Shown here in pieces: positions 17,036 through 26,347 of a DNA stretch of 64,000 nt. The position numbers were made by a program, and so were the translations under genes. The notes beneath the pieces are model-generated. The model was not told where the DNA came from and ran no database searches. It worked only from the letters and a program-made list of their open reading frames with translations. The stretch lies in assembly GCA_005116955.1 (NCBI GenBank), contig SWDI01000006.1, positions 31,845 to 95,844 on the forward strand, given 5' to 3'. The DNA is from Nitrospira sp. Lineage in GTDB: Bacteria > Nitrospirota > Nitrospiria > Nitrospirales > Nitrospiraceae. The stretch's first letter is position 1, and each line of letters begins with the position of its first letter.

Positions 17036-18027
17036 AGCCGATGGTGGATTTGCATCACCGACGACATACCGTGGTGGGACCTTCCGTGCTCGCGGTTCTC
17101 GTGCTGCTTGCCGGTTCTCTCTTCGTCGACCTCTTGTCTGGTTCGGTACTCACTGCGCAAGGCGCGGATGGCCACTATAGTGGGAAGCAAGGGCAAATTA
17201 TCGTGGTCAAAGTGCCTACCGATGATGCAACTGCTCGAGTACAGGGAAAATTCTTGGGGCGATCCGTTAATTTCTTTCTGGAGACGAGACTTGACGAACC
17301 AAAAGGATTCGTCGGATTGCTCGGGATAGACCTGCAGGATGAGCCGGGAACGCATGAACTCGCAGTTGAAATGAAAACGGGAGACCAACATCGTGCCGTC
17401 ACGTACACCGTTACAATCGTCAAAGAGAAATTTCACGTCGAGCACCTCACGTTGCCGAAAGATAAAGTCGACTTAGACGACAAGGCAGTCGCACGTTGGA
17501 AAGCTGAACAGGAGCAGGTGAAGACCTCCCTGGCCACAGACTCTCAGGCCAAGTTGTGGCAACCGGGTTTTGTGGAACCGGTGAACGGCAGACGAACCGG
17601 GATCTTCGGCAGTGTCAGAATCATGAATGGGCAGCCACGCAATCCGCATAACGGGGAAGACATCAGTGCGCCGCTCGGAGCGGATGTGCTGGCGACGAAT
17701 GATGGCATTGTGCGGCTCACCGTCGAGCATTTCTTCTCTGGGAAAGGCATCTTTGTCGACCACGGACTCGGCTTTTATTCGATGTACTTTCATTTATCCG
17801 AAGTCCTGGTCAAAGACGGAGAGCCAGTGAAAGGCGGGCAAATTGTTGGAAAAGTTGGGGCGACCGGTCGGGCTACTGGTCCGCATCTCCATTGGGGGGT
17901 GAAACTCAACGGTGCGCGCGTGAATCCCTATGCCTTGCTGGATCTGCCGTTCAAGGGGAGCGTGCAATCGGCCGCCCCAGTGTCAGTCACCGATCCTGGG
18001 TCTAGTATGGCTGCACCAGCGCCTTAG
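17032..18027 (+). CDS. M23 family metallopeptidase
   Basis: Envelope peptidase of 331 residues, overlapping pafA by 4 bases. An N-terminal membrane anchor or signal segment (about residues 18-38) precedes a beta-rich domain and a C-terminal LytM/M23 domain. Zinc ligands look intact (HNGED for the HxxxD motif, HLHWG for HxH), in contrast to EnvC, so it is probably an active peptidoglycan endopeptidase. The middle region (GQIIVVKVPTDDATARVQGKF) resembles Ig-like modules found next to M23 domains. The coupling to pafA is positional; no functional link to the proteasome is claimed. Confidence 0.88.
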   Translation: MKPMVDLHHRRHTVVGPSVLAVLVLLAGSLFVDLLSGSVLTAQGADGHYSGKQGQIIVVKVPTDDATARVQGKFLGRSVNFFLETRLDEPKGFVGLLGIDLQDEPGTHELAVEMKTGDQHRAVTYTVTIVKEKFHVEHLTLPKDKVDLDDKAVARWKAEQEQVKTSLATDSQAKLWQPGFVEPVNGRRTGIFGSVRIMNGQPRNPHNGEDISAPLGADVLATNDGIVRLTVEHFFSGKGIFVDHGLGFYSMYFHLSEVLVKDGEPVKGGQIVGKVGATGRATGPHLHWGVKLNGARVNPYALLDLPFKGSVQSAAPVSVTDPGSSMAAPAP

Positions 18028-18125
18028 TTCTAGCTGCTTCTTATTCTTCCACCGTGATTTCTGGTTGACCTTATCTCCCCGGCAAGCATACCCTCATTGC
18101 TGCGACTTAGGCATGAGGCATTTCC

Positions 18126-18389
18126 ATGCGAACCTTCTTGTTCCTCTGCTCAGCGCTCTCTCTTCTACTTTCCGCGCACAAGTTTTCACTTGCCGAGCCT
18201 AGCGGGCAGTACAAGGGAGCCTTATTCTTTCTTTTGATGGGCATCCAGCTGCTCATCACTGGGGCACTTATTGGCGAGCATGGAGAAAGCCAAACACCTA
18301 AATCACCGCCGTCGGCAGAGAAGAAGGATGACAAAGAAGCCGGGCTGAGCGCGGCGAATGCTTCGGAAGAACAAGGGAAGCGATTGTGA
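18126..18389 (+). CDS. Small hypothetical membrane protein
   Basis: An 87-residue ORF with an N-terminal signal-like hydrophobic segment (MRTFLFLCSALSLLLSA), a second hydrophobic stretch (GALFFLLMGIQLLITGAL) and a charged Ser/Lys/Glu-rich tail. It could be a two-segment membrane protein or an exported protein with one anchor. TTGACC-18-TACCCT at 18065-18094 is a possible promoter. I do not recognise a family. It was considered as a Pup/UBact candidate and rejected (see rejected items). Confidence 0.5.
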   Translation: MRTFLFLCSALSLLLSAHKFSLAEPSGQYKGALFFLLMGIQLLITGALIGEHGESQTPKSPPSAEKKDDKEAGLSAANASEEQGKRL

Positions 18390-18508
18390 GAGGGCTGTGA
18401 GCGTATCAGATTGGAGTGGCTGGATAGAAATTTGATCCGAGTGGTAGCTGTTCATCGATGATCAACAGCAATCGTTTCCGCTGAAGCGAAGGGTTGGGAT
18501 CGCGCATT

Positions 18509-18880
18509 TTAATTCGATGAGACCCCCAACCCTCCCATCAGCGGCATCAAGCTTTCTTCCCCCGGCCCCTTCCCCTGCCTCGAGGCGTCGCTGATTTCGT
18601 CAAAGAGCTGACTGGCTTCGGGGCTCAGCTGTTTTAGCTTTTCCCCAAGCTGCCCGGACGTCAAGCCTTGTTGAATGTCGGCATCCGAGATTTTCCCCTC
18701 TTTGAGGCCCTGTTGAAGGATCTGTGCTAAGGAGCGCACCTTTGCCAGGACGTCGGGGGGCATGCCGCTCAGGATACTAGCTGCGTCCTGCTGGCCATTC
18801 CCAAGTTGGGCATAGGCTGGAATGGCCAACGAAAGCGAAAACCCGCAGAGAGTGATCATCAGTTTTCCGGTCAAACCCAT
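18509..18880 (-). CDS. Small secreted hypothetical protein
   Basis: Exported protein of 123 residues. The signal peptide (MGLTGKLMITLCGFSLSLAIPAYAQ) is clear. The mature part is short, helical and Gln/Leu/Ser-rich (LAKVRSLAQILQQGLKEG, then SDADIQQGLTSGQLGEKLK). Two adjacent ATGs exist (18883 and 18880); the second sits at better distance from the strong Shine-Dalgarno AGGAGG (18891-18886). No family is recognised and neighbours give no functional hint. Confidence 0.7.
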   Translation of the reverse strand: MGLTGKLMITLCGFSLSLAIPAYAQLGNGQQDAASILSGMPPDVLAKVRSLAQILQQGLKEGKISDADIQQGLTSGQLGEKLKQLSPEASQLFDEISDASRQGKGPGEESLMPLMGGLGVSSN

Positions 18881-18883
18881 CAT

Positions 18884-19209
18884 AGCCTCCTCTGTTCTGA
18901 CCCTCTGAATCAAGCCTCAGATCAACTCGATTCCCTGCAGGATGCCTGCCAGTTTCGGTGGAAGGAGAAAAGATGTTGTCGCGCAAAGTAGAGGAGGAAG
19001 AACTTCACATTCTCAGGCAGCACTGACCTCTATGTATTGAGACAATAGAGAACTTCGTTGCCCACTTGTCCATGTATGGCATTCGCTATCATCTGAAATG
19101 AGCAGATGGATGGGAGCCCTGATGTTTGGATGTGTGAAGGAGAGGGAGTGGACGAAACAGTGTATTCGGTCTGGGGGATTGTTCAAAAATGGGACTTGGC
19201 GGGGATTAT
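18884..19209. other. Intergenic region without recognised gene
   Basis: About 325 bases between the small secreted protein (leftward) and the end of the HD hydrolase gene. It must hold the promoter of the small secreted gene, whose Shine-Dalgarno is at 18886-18891. A 17-codon ORF with a GGAAGGAG-like site begins at ATG 18973 but has no other support. Nothing else was found. Confidence 0.5.
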
Positions 19210-20628
19210 TCAGTAATTAGACTCCAGGCTGGTCGGGGTCTTATTGAGGACAGTCGCGGCAGCTTGCGAGAGAGCGGCGTCGTGGTGGTGGTCGGGAGAA
19301 TAGATTCGAAACTGTATGAGTCGCGTAGGCAGCAGGTCTAAGCATTCCTCCAGCGGCTCGGTCGAAACCTGACCTGTCCCAGGGTCGTATACGTAGAGAG
19401 GATTGTCCCGGTGGTCTTTGGGGTCCGGTCGTGGATCCAACAGGGCCATGTCCACGCGAAACGGCAGCCGTCTCAAGCCGGACGGCAGCTCTTTGGCAAT
19501 CTGTTGCTCAAAATGCCGATGGCTTGGAAACGCCATGCCGCGTTCCTGTCCTTTTTCTTTCAACGTCGTGCTGTAGGCCATCTTCCATTTGATGTCTCGT
19601 CCTAAAATCCGTGCCCATTCCTGTCCCAACTGTCGGCGGGCTTTGTGGCGGGACTGTGCCCATCCTCGGACTTCTTCCAACAGCGACCAATCGGTCAGGG
19701 TGCGATACCGATCCATATTCTTGCGCGGATCCTTGGGGCAGAGCAGCTGCATCGTCTGGCCGAAGATGTCCCGCAGATGGATGTCGATCGCTCTGGTGGT
19801 GCGATGGAAGTAGACATTGGAGTAGAGGTACATCCTGGTGTTCAGGAACATTTGGAGGGACGGAAGTCCTGTCTTGTGAATGGTGAACCCTTTCTCCGTC
19901 ACGATGGTGTAATGAATCAACCGCGTCAGATCCACCGGGCCGACCGCCACGCCACACATATACGAGTCTCTCAAGACATAGTCCAGATTGTCTCCCGTGT
20001 AACTCCCTGAGATCACGGGCTGGAGCATGTTCAACCATCGAGGGAGGCGGGAATTGTCCTTGCCTTTTTCCTTGAGAATCAGATGAGCGATTTGGTCAGG
20101 ATTCAGTTCTTCTCCTTTCGCGAATGGGCCGGACGGGCTTCGGCGGATTTTCTTGATGAGGGGAGCTAAGTGTTCTCGGATGATGATCTGGCCCAACCGC
20201 TCATGGGTGAGGCCATGGGTATGGAGAAAATTGTCGTCGAAGAAATGGCAAAACGGCCCGTGCCCGATGTCGTGGACCAAGGCCGTGACACGAAGGAACT
20301 CTTCGACGAAATTTGGAGAGGGCACATCCTTCACGACTTTCTTGAGAAATGGGTACAGGTGTCGAGCAAACCGTCCCGCGACGTGCATCGTCCCGAGCGA
20401 ATGCACAAACCGGGTATGTTCCGCGGAAGGATAGACCCAGCGAGCACTCTGCAGTTGGTAGATGTATCGCAGCCGCTGGACCCAGGGGGAGTCGATCAGG
20501 TCTTTCTCGGTGTGCTCATGCGGATCAGGATGAGCATAGGGGACGGTGAAGGTGACGTACTTATGAATGGGATCAGCGATAAGCGCCGAGCCATCATAGG
20601 GAGCGTTCGGTCGGTCTGCTGATTCCAT
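19210..20628 (-). CDS. HD-domain phosphohydrolase (dGTPase-like)
   Basis: A 472-residue HD-superfamily protein. The metal-binding residues are in HTRFVHSLGTMHVAGRFA (first His) and ALVHDIGHGPFCHFFDD (HD), with a downstream Asp expected in SGSYTGDNLDYVLRD. The N-terminal IHKYVTFTVPY and LIDSPWVQRLRYIYQLQSARWVYPSAEHTRF are typical of the COG1078 group, whose members act on dNTPs or other phosphate esters; the substrate here cannot be told from sequence. It lies 14 bases after the DUF2062 gene, last in the probable minus-strand operon lon-thiL-DUF2062-HD. Confidence 0.88.
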   Translation of the reverse strand: MESADRPNAPYDGSALIADPIHKYVTFTVPYAHPDPHEHTEKDLIDSPWVQRLRYIYQLQSARWVYPSAEHTRFVHSLGTMHVAGRFARHLYPFLKKVVKDVPSPNFVEEFLRVTALVHDIGHGPFCHFFDDNFLHTHGLTHERLGQIIIREHLAPLIKKIRRSPSGPFAKGEELNPDQIAHLILKEKGKDNSRLPRWLNMLQPVISGSYTGDNLDYVLRDSYMCGVAVGPVDLTRLIHYTIVTEKGFTIHKTGLPSLQMFLNTRMYLYSNVYFHRTTRAIDIHLRDIFGQTMQLLCPKDPRKNMDRYRTLTDWSLLEEVRGWAQSRHKARRQLGQEWARILGRDIKWKMAYSTTLKEKGQERGMAFPSHRHFEQQIAKELPSGLRRLPFRVDMALLDPRPDPKDHRDNPLYVYDPGTGQVSTEPLEECLDLLPTRLIQFRIYSPDHHHDAALSQAAATVLNKTPTSLESNY

Positions 20629-20642
20629 AGTCAGTGGGTATC

Positions 20643-21161
20643 TTAGCCCACATGGTCAGGGGGCGGCAACGGTTCGGTTGTGGAACTGGTAGGCGCGGAA
20701 CGATGTTTTTTGAAAAATAAGCAGGCTGCTGGATAGGACACTAGGGCTCCGAGCACACTGAGGACAAGACCTCCGAGCACGAAGGGGGCAGCGTAGGGAA
20801 GGACTTGTTGGTAGATGCCGCTGAAACTCATATCCTGCCAGTCGAAGCTCGGTTGATCCGTACGTCCGAGCAAGAGGGCGCCGGTCCAGTAGGTTGCGCC
20901 TAAGATCGGAATGACGGTCCAGGGATTATTGACTAAGGCACCGGTGAGCAAGGCCAAGAAGTTGAGACCGAATAGCCAGGTGCAGAGCACCACCATCGCT
21001 GTGTGCAGCCCATAGGCGGGGGAGAATGCGATGAAGACGCCCAGGGCAAAGGCCAACGCGGTGCGTTGCGGTGACTCCTGTAAATGGAGGACTTGGCGCA
21101 AGAGTGCCCGAAATGATCGGGCCCGTTGAGCCGAGGGCTGGTGACTGTTGTTGGCCATCAA
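20643..21161 (-). CDS. DUF2062 membrane protein
   Basis: A 172-residue integral membrane protein of the DUF2062 family. SPQRTALAFALGVFIAFSP, the GLHT motif and GALVNNPWTVIP are characteristic. Three hydrophobic segments can be seen (about 34-55, 65-90 and 125-155). Function is unknown for the family. Its start overlaps the thiL stop by 4 bases, so it is translationally coupled to thiL. Confidence 0.85.
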   Translation of the reverse strand: MMANNSHQPSAQRARSFRALLRQVLHLQESPQRTALAFALGVFIAFSPAYGLHTAMVVLCTWLFGLNFLALLTGALVNNPWTVIPILGATYWTGALLLGRTDQPSFDWQDMSFSGIYQQVLPYAAPFVLGGLVLSVLGALVSYPAACLFFKKHRSAPTSSTTEPLPPPDHVG

Positions 21162-22201
21162 CGGAAATGCTCGTAACTTGTGACCGGCAGAGGTTGCGTC
21201 CGACCGTCAGTCATCATCTGAATCCCGAACCGCTGCGGGCGAATCGTTCCGATAGGGGTTATGCGATAGCCGCGTGTTCGCGCTTGCCGCTCAACCTTCT
21301 TGCCGTCGCGTGGCGACGTGGTGAACAGCAATTCATAGTCTTCGCCTCCAGTGAGTGCGAGTTGAATCGGCGACACTCCGATCGCCTGGGCATAGGCTCG
21401 GCAGGCCGGTGAGATCGGAATCTTGTCGAGTTCCACCTCTGCGCCGACTCGACTCGCTTTGCACAGATGCCGAAGATCTCCAGAAAGGCCGTCAGACAGA
21501 TCGATGGCAGCGGAGGCGAGTTGTCTCTCGTTGAGCCACTGGCCTTCAGCGACCCTCGCGGTAGGGCGGAAATGGCGACGGAGCAGAAACGCTCGATGAG
21601 CGGAAGAGAACTCGGACTTCTTTTTCCTTGAGGGGCCTGAGCGTGTGTTCTCCATTAAGAGCGTGAGGCCTGCGAGGGAGTCTCCTAGCGTGCCCGAAAC
21701 GTAAATGTGATCTCCTACTTTGGCACCGTGTCGAAACAGTGCTAGGCGCCTGCTTGTCGCGCCGACCAGGGTGATGCTGAGAAAGAGTCCAGCCTTGGAT
21801 GCCGAGGTATCCCCACCGACGAGTGTCACGTTATACAGGCGGCACGCTTTCATCAAGCCGGTGTAGAGCTCATGGATGTGTGGCCGCGTCCATGTTTTTG
21901 GGATGGCGAGGGAGATGAGCAGATAGCGGGGGACGGCTCCCATGGCGGCGATATCGCTGAGGTTGGCCATGGCTGCCCGGTATCCGACGGACTCAGGGGT
22001 CGCTGACTTCATGTCAAAGTGAATGCCTTCGGCAAGCAAGTCCGTTGTGAGGTGCCACCACGTCGGCGACGAGGTCGCAATTACGGCAGCGTCGTCCCCG
22101 ATGCCTTGGACAAGTCCCGGTGTGCGACGGGCAAACCGACGCTCGAGCATTCGGATGAGTGCAAATTCTTGAAGGGGGGGGCTGGCCTGACGGCGGGCCA
22201 C
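21158..22201 (-). CDS. thiL: Thiamine-monophosphate kinase
   Basis: ThiL phosphorylates thiamine phosphate to thiamine diphosphate, the last step of the pathway whose thiS, thiG and thiE genes are at 8.9-10.6 kb. Motifs GIGDDAAVI, TDLLAEGIHFD, GDTSASKAGLFLSIT, GDHIYVSGTLGDSLAGL, AIDLSDGLSGDL and TGGEDYELLF are complete. Length is 347 residues. It starts 13 bases after lon ends and overlaps the DUF2062 gene by 4 bases. Confidence 0.95.
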   Translation of the reverse strand: MARRQASPPLQEFALIRMLERRFARRTPGLVQGIGDDAAVIATSSPTWWHLTTDLLAEGIHFDMKSATPESVGYRAAMANLSDIAAMGAVPRYLLISLAIPKTWTRPHIHELYTGLMKACRLYNVTLVGGDTSASKAGLFLSITLVGATSRRLALFRHGAKVGDHIYVSGTLGDSLAGLTLLMENTRSGPSRKKKSEFSSAHRAFLLRRHFRPTARVAEGQWLNERQLASAAIDLSDGLSGDLRHLCKASRVGAEVELDKIPISPACRAYAQAIGVSPIQLALTGGEDYELLFTTSPRDGKKVERQARTRGYRITPIGTIRPQRFGIQMMTDGRTQPLPVTSYEHFR

Positions 22202-22214
22202 GGTACGATCCTTT

Positions 22215-24713
22215 TTATGACCGTGCCGGTGCGCGGTGTGCCATCACCGTGGCAGGGAGTTCGTGTGATCGTCGGCCTTTACTGGATCGCAGAGGGGGGA
22301 TACGCGATGGCGCCGGAGGTGTCGATGGCTTCCGAGAGGCCGGTGAAGCCTTGGCTTGTCGGCGGAGGGCGATCTTCATGACGTCGTCCATGGTTTCGAC
22401 GAACGCCAAGTGAATGCCTTTGAGGAGATGCTTGGGGATTTCCTCCAGATCCTTTTTATTTCGACGCGGAAGGATGACGGTGGTGAGTTTTGCCCGTTTC
22501 GCCGCCAAAATCTTTTCTTTAAGTCCTCCGATTGGAAGGACGCGGCCGCGCAGGGTGATTTCTCCGGTCATGGCCAAATCTCGCCTTGCAGGAGTACCGG
22601 AAAATGCCGAGGCGATCGCAGTGGCCATCGTGATGCCGGCCGATGGCCCGTCCTTGGGGATGGCTCCGGCTGGTACATGAATATGTAAGTCTTGTTTGCT
22701 GAACATGTCAGGGTGGAGATTCAACGTTTTTTCCCGTGAACGGACATAGCTGAGCGCTGCCTGCGCGGACTCTTTCATCACGTCTCCCAGATGGCCGGTA
22801 AGGGTCAGTTGGCCTTTCCCCTTCATCACTGTCGCCTCGATATAGAGCACATCGCCGCCCGCTTCCGTCCAGGCCAGGCCAGTTACCACACCGATTTCGT
22901 CTTTTTCGAGCTCTGCTTCCGGCACATACTTCGAGACACCAAGGTATTTTTTGAGATTCGATGGATCGATAGGAAATCCCTGACCTTTGCCCTCGGCGAC
23001 TTTCTTCGCGACCTTGCGCATCACGCTGGCAATCTCGCGTTCCAGATTCCGCACGCCTGCTTCGCGGGTGTAATGCGAGATGATCTGTCGAATGGCCGGT
23101 TCCGTCAGACGGACATGTTTGTTCGTAATTCCGTGCTCTTCAAGTTGGCGGGGAATCAGGTATTTCTGGGCGATGCCGAGTTTCTCTTCTTCGGTATACC
23201 CGGGAATCTCGATGACCTCCATGCGGTCACGCAACGCGGGAAGGATCGGATCGATCAAGTTCGCCGTGGTGATGAACATCACTTCGGTCAGGTCAAATGG
23301 AGCTCCGAGATAGTGGTCGGTAAACGCATTGTTCTGTTCCGGGTCGAGCACCTCCAGCAAGGCTGCCGAGGGGTCCCCCCGAAAATCCATCCCGACCTTG
23401 TCGACCTCGTCGAGCATGAACACCGGATTACTCGTTCCTGCCTGTTTCAGGCCTTGGATGATGCGCCCGGGTAATGCACCGACATAGGTGCGGCGGTGGC
23501 CGCGGATTTCGGCCTCATCCCGTACGCCGCCTAAGCTGATACGAACAAACTCACGTCCCAGTGCGCGGGCGATCGATTTTCCCAACGAGGTTTTCCCGAC
23601 TCCTGGTGGGCCGACGAAGCAGAGAATCGGGCCCTTCATCTTCTCTTTCAACTTTCGGACGGCCAGGTACTCCAGGATTCGTTCCTTGACCTTCTCGAGG
23701 TCGTAGTGGTCGTCGTTCAATACCTTCGCGGCCGCTTTCAGATCGAGGCTATCCTTCGAGCGCTTGGACCACGGCAATTCGACCATCCATTCCAGATAGG
23801 TTCGCACGGTCGCGGATTCGGCGGTATCCGGATGCATTTTCTCGAGACGCTTGAGCTGCTTTTCGGTCTCCTTCAAGACCTTCTCGGGCATCTTTGCGTC
23901 TTTGATGCGTTTGCGGAATTCTGTGATTTCTTCAGCCCGCTCATCGAGTTCGCCCAACTCCTTCTGAATGGCTTTCAGTTGTTCACGCAGGAAATACTCC
24001 CGCTGGGTCTTGTCCATCTCCCCTTTGGCTTGCGCCTGGATCTTTTGCTGCATGGAGAGGACTTCGATTTCCTTTCCGAGAATGTCGCTCACTTGGCGAA
24101 GGCGTTGAATTGGATCGGAGATTTCCAAAACGGCCTGGGTGGCATCGACCTTGAGGCCGAGATTCGAAGCCACCATGTCGGCTAATCGGCCTGGTTCTTC
24201 GAGGTTTTCGATGACGACCATGACATCGGGGATCAGGATTTTCCCCAAACTCACGATCCGTTCGATCTGCTCCTTCACGGTTCGCATGACGGCTTCCGCC
24301 TCAAGGGGCGTGGCCGTCGTTTTCGTATCAGCGAGCTTGTCGATTCGAACGGAGTAGTAGGGGTCGGTCTGAATGTATTTCGTGACCTTGGCTTTGGCGA
24401 TGCCCTGTACCAAAATCTTGATGCGTTCGTCCGGCAGCTTCAGCATCCGCATAATGATGCCGACGGTGCCGACGGTGTGGATATCTTTCTGCGCGGGATT
24501 CTCGACGTCGAGCGCTTTTTGCGTCGCGAGGAAGATCATTCGATTGCCGGCAAGGGCTGCTTCGATGGCTTTAATCGACATGTCGCGTCCGACGAACAGG
24601 GGAAGCACCATGTACGGAAAGACGACGATATCTCGGACGGGCAACAGCGGGAGTTGATTGGGCACTTCAACGTTTTGGGGAGACTGAATTTCTTGTTCGT
24701 TTAGGTCTGTCAT
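22215..24713 (-). CDS. lon: ATP-dependent protease Lon
   Basis: Lon degrades damaged and regulatory proteins in the cytoplasm. The N-terminal substrate domain ([20 protein letters not shown]) is followed by a coiled region, an AAA module (Walker [14 protein letters not shown]; Walker [10 protein letters not shown]) and the protease domain with Ser691 in KDGPSAG and Lys734 in GGLKEK, 43 residues apart as in E. coli Lon. At 832 residues it carries a basic Pro/Ser/Arg-rich tail of about 45 residues after the usual end (DDVMKIAL). The Shine-Dalgarno AGGTAGG lies just before ATG 24713. A heat-shock-like promoter is found upstream. thiL, DUF2062 and HD genes follow closely. Confidence 0.97.
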   Translation of the reverse strand: MTDLNEQEIQSPQNVEVPNQLPLLPVRDIVVFPYMVLPLFVGRDMSIKAIEAALAGNRMIFLATQKALDVENPAQKDIHTVGTVGIIMRMLKLPDERIKILVQGIAKAKVTKYIQTDPYYSVRIDKLADTKTTATPLEAEAVMRTVKEQIERIVSLGKILIPDVMVVIENLEEPGRLADMVASNLGLKVDATQAVLEISDPIQRLRQVSDILGKEIEVLSMQQKIQAQAKGEMDKTQREYFLREQLKAIQKELGELDERAEEITEFRKRIKDAKMPEKVLKETEKQLKRLEKMHPDTAESATVRTYLEWMVELPWSKRSKDSLDLKAAAKVLNDDHYDLEKVKERILEYLAVRKLKEKMKGPILCFVGPPGVGKTSLGKSIARALGREFVRISLGGVRDEAEIRGHRRTYVGALPGRIIQGLKQAGTSNPVFMLDEVDKVGMDFRGDPSAALLEVLDPEQNNAFTDHYLGAPFDLTEVMFITTANLIDPILPALRDRMEVIEIPGYTEEEKLGIAQKYLIPRQLEEHGITNKHVRLTEPAIRQIISHYTREAGVRNLEREIASVMRKVAKKVAEGKGQGFPIDPSNLKKYLGVSKYVPEAELEKDEIGVVTGLAWTEAGGDVLYIEATVMKGKGQLTLTGHLGDVMKESAQAALSYVRSREKTLNLHPDMFSKQDLHIHVPAGAIPKDGPSAGITMATAIASAFSGTPARRDLAMTGEITLRGRVLPIGGLKEKILAAKRAKLTTVILPRRNKKDLEEIPKHLLKGIHLAFVETMDDVMKIALRRQAKASPASRKPSTPPAPSRIPPLRSSKGRRSHELPATVMAHRAPARS

Positions 24714-24765
24714 GTGCCTACCTGTTCTTTATCTATGGAGGTGGCGGGTTAGACGAATCAGGGTC

Positions 24766-24794
24766 TGTATGGGCTCATCACGCGTCTTGGCAAC
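24766..24794 (-). promoter_or_regulatory. Heat-shock-like promoter candidate for lon
   Basis: On the minus strand GTTGCCAA (24794-24787), 13 bases, then CCCATACA (24773-24766). This resembles the sigma-32 pattern CTTGAAA-N(11-16)-CCCATnT. The -35 match is partial. lon is a heat-shock gene in many bacteria, which gives some prior support. Confidence 0.35.
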
Positions 24795-24937
24795 ATGCGC
24801 TCTCGCCTTAGGAGTCTCAGTATTTCATCCGATGGAAGCGCGCACCAGGTTCGACAATCCATCCGAATGATCACGTTGGATGCAGAATGGTCGTTGCTGA
24901 GAGTCTCGCGACTGAGTCACCACCACGACCGATGGGA

Positions 24938-25834
24938 TCATGCCCGACGATTACTCGAGGTGGTGTGCATCCTGGTCGAAAGATAGTCGCGGAATTCTGC
25001 TCCCAATGCCGGGTTCTTCAACCCAAACTCAACGGTGGCGATTAAAAAGCCCAATTTATCCCCGGCATCATGGCGCTGTCCCTCTATCTCAAGCGCAAAC
25101 ATCGGAGATTTTCTTGCCAGCGTCCTCAGTGCATCGGTCAGCTGAATTTCTCCGTTCTTTCCAGGAGGAGTTTTTCTTAGGATCGGGAAAATTTCAGGAG
25201 GAAGGATATACCGGCCGATTACGGCGAGCGTGGAGGGGGCATCGGCCGGCGATGGCTTCTCAACCAAATCTTCGACCCGGTGCAGACCGTGAGCAAGGCG
25301 CTTGGGCGTCACGATGCCGTATCGGCTGACGTCTGCCTTGGGAACTTCCTGTACCCCGAGAACTGCCCCATGGCGCTTTTTATAGATGTGGATCAACTGC
25401 GCAAGCCCTGGAACATCGGCGTCAATGATCTCATCCCCGAGAATGACGGCGAAAGGTTCGTCGCCGATCAGGTGTTGCGCGCACAACACGGCGTGTCCCA
25501 AGCCAAGGGCTTCGGATTGCCGCACGTAACAGAAGTTCGCGAGGTTCGAGATCTGTCGGATTTGATGGAGCACCTGACTCTTGCCGGTGCCTTTCAGATT
25601 TTCTTCCAACTCGACGGAACGATCGAAGTGATCTTCAATCGCGCGTTTGCCACGGCCGGTAATCACGATGATGTCTTCAATGCCAGAAGCCACCGCTTCT
25701 TCGACCGTATATTGAATGAGTGGCTTGTCGACTAACGGCAGCATCTCCTTGGGAGATGCCTTTGTGGCAGGAAGGAACCGCGTCCCAAGACCGGCGGCTG
25801 GAATGATTGCTTTTCTGACCGTCAGACGTGACAT
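24938..25834 (-). CDS. galU: UTP-glucose-1-phosphate uridylyltransferase
   Basis: GalU makes UDP-glucose from UTP and glucose 1-phosphate for glycan and LPS synthesis. KAIIPAAGLGTRFLPATKASPKEMLP is the nucleotide-binding signature; KPLIQYTVEEAVASGIEDI, VLGVQEVP and FALEIEGQRHDAGDKLGF are also typical. Length is 298 residues. No Shine-Dalgarno precedes ATG 25834, and a promoter is placed so that transcription would start at about the A of that ATG. It is divergent from bamA. Confidence 0.95.
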   Translation of the reverse strand: MSRLTVRKAIIPAAGLGTRFLPATKASPKEMLPLVDKPLIQYTVEEAVASGIEDIIVITGRGKRAIEDHFDRSVELEENLKGTGKSQVLHQIRQISNLANFCYVRQSEALGLGHAVLCAQHLIGDEPFAVILGDEIIDADVPGLAQLIHIYKKRHGAVLGVQEVPKADVSRYGIVTPKRLAHGLHRVEDLVEKPSPADAPSTLAVIGRYILPPEIFPILRKTPPGKNGEIQLTDALRTLARKSPMFALEIEGQRHDAGDKLGFLIATVEFGLKNPALGAEFRDYLSTRMHTTSSNRRA

Positions 25835-25840
25835 GAAAAG

Positions 25841-25869
25841 ATAGTATGTGATGGGGGGAGTGAAGTCAA
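25841..25869 (-). promoter_or_regulatory. galU promoter predicting a leaderless transcript
   Basis: On the minus strand TTGACT (25869-25864), exactly 17 bases, TACTAT (25846-25841). Only 6 bases separate the -10 from the galU ATG (25834), so transcription should begin at or next to the start codon. Confidence 0.5.
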
Positions 25870-26343
25870 GAAACGGACGAACTCATCGCATCGAAAACAA
25901 CGGTGTCGTTTCCATGAGAGAGAACACGAGCGATATTCATGAACGAAGCGTGTCGCACACAGACTCTTTTGCGTCGATGACCGACGGCGAGGATCGATGC
26001 ATCATCTGTCGGAGAGCTACGGAATTTAGCGCGGAGTAAGGAGATATGCACGTCGAGTCCGACCGGAATGGGGGGGCGCTCCTTTACAATGCAGGATGAC
26101 CTCAATATAATCCGGAAGTTTTGCGCGGTCGGGTAACGTGAGAGCTGCTCACGTGGTAGAGCTGTCTGGCTTCGGATTTCCGGCGAGAACACCCGTGTGG
26201 TTCAGCGCGTTCTCCAGCGCATTCTCTGGAGCGAAACAGACTGACTCGTAGGAAGTTGGCGTACGGTCGATAACGGAGAGGACCTGTGTGATGGTTTCAA
26301 CCGCATCATCCATCCCCATACTTCGTTACAGGAATCCGTATCG
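25870..26343. other. galU-bamA intergenic region with long bamA leader
   Basis: No convincing gene other than the small leader ORF below. The right half, from about 26118, is the predicted untranslated leader of bamA. It contains a hairpin CGTGAG-AGCTG-CTCACG (about 26138-26156) and another with CTCCAG/CTGGAG arms (about 26205-26230). The left half shows small ORFs on both strands with no recognisable product. Confidence 0.45.
26083..26111 (+). promoter_or_regulatory. Strong promoter upstream of bamA
   Basis: TTTACA (26083-26088), exactly 17 bases, TATAAT (26106-26111): the closest match to a sigma-70 consensus seen in the window. Predicted start near 26118, 226 bases before bamA. Confidence 0.6.
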
Positions 26344-26347
26344 GTGA
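26291..26347 (+). CDS. Possible 18-codon leader peptide coupled to bamA
   Basis: ATG 26291 opens MVSTASSIPILRYRNPYR, and its TGA (26345-26347) overlaps the GTG start of bamA (26344) as GTGA. A GGAGAGGA stretch lies upstream at about the right distance. bamA itself has only a weak ribosome site, so translation may reach it through this ORF. Too short to prove from one sequence. Confidence 0.35.
   Translation: MVSTASSIPILRYRNPYR

Noticed and set aside
18126-18389. Small charged ORF near the proteasome island as a Pup/UBact candidate
   Set aside because: It has two hydrophobic membrane segments and ends KRL, not in Gln or Glu; modifiers are soluble, disordered and end in GGE/GGQ-like sequences.
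25848-26192. Small ORFs on both strands between galU and bamA
   Set aside because: No recognisable product, no convincing ribosome sites, and they overlap the predicted promoters and bamA leader.
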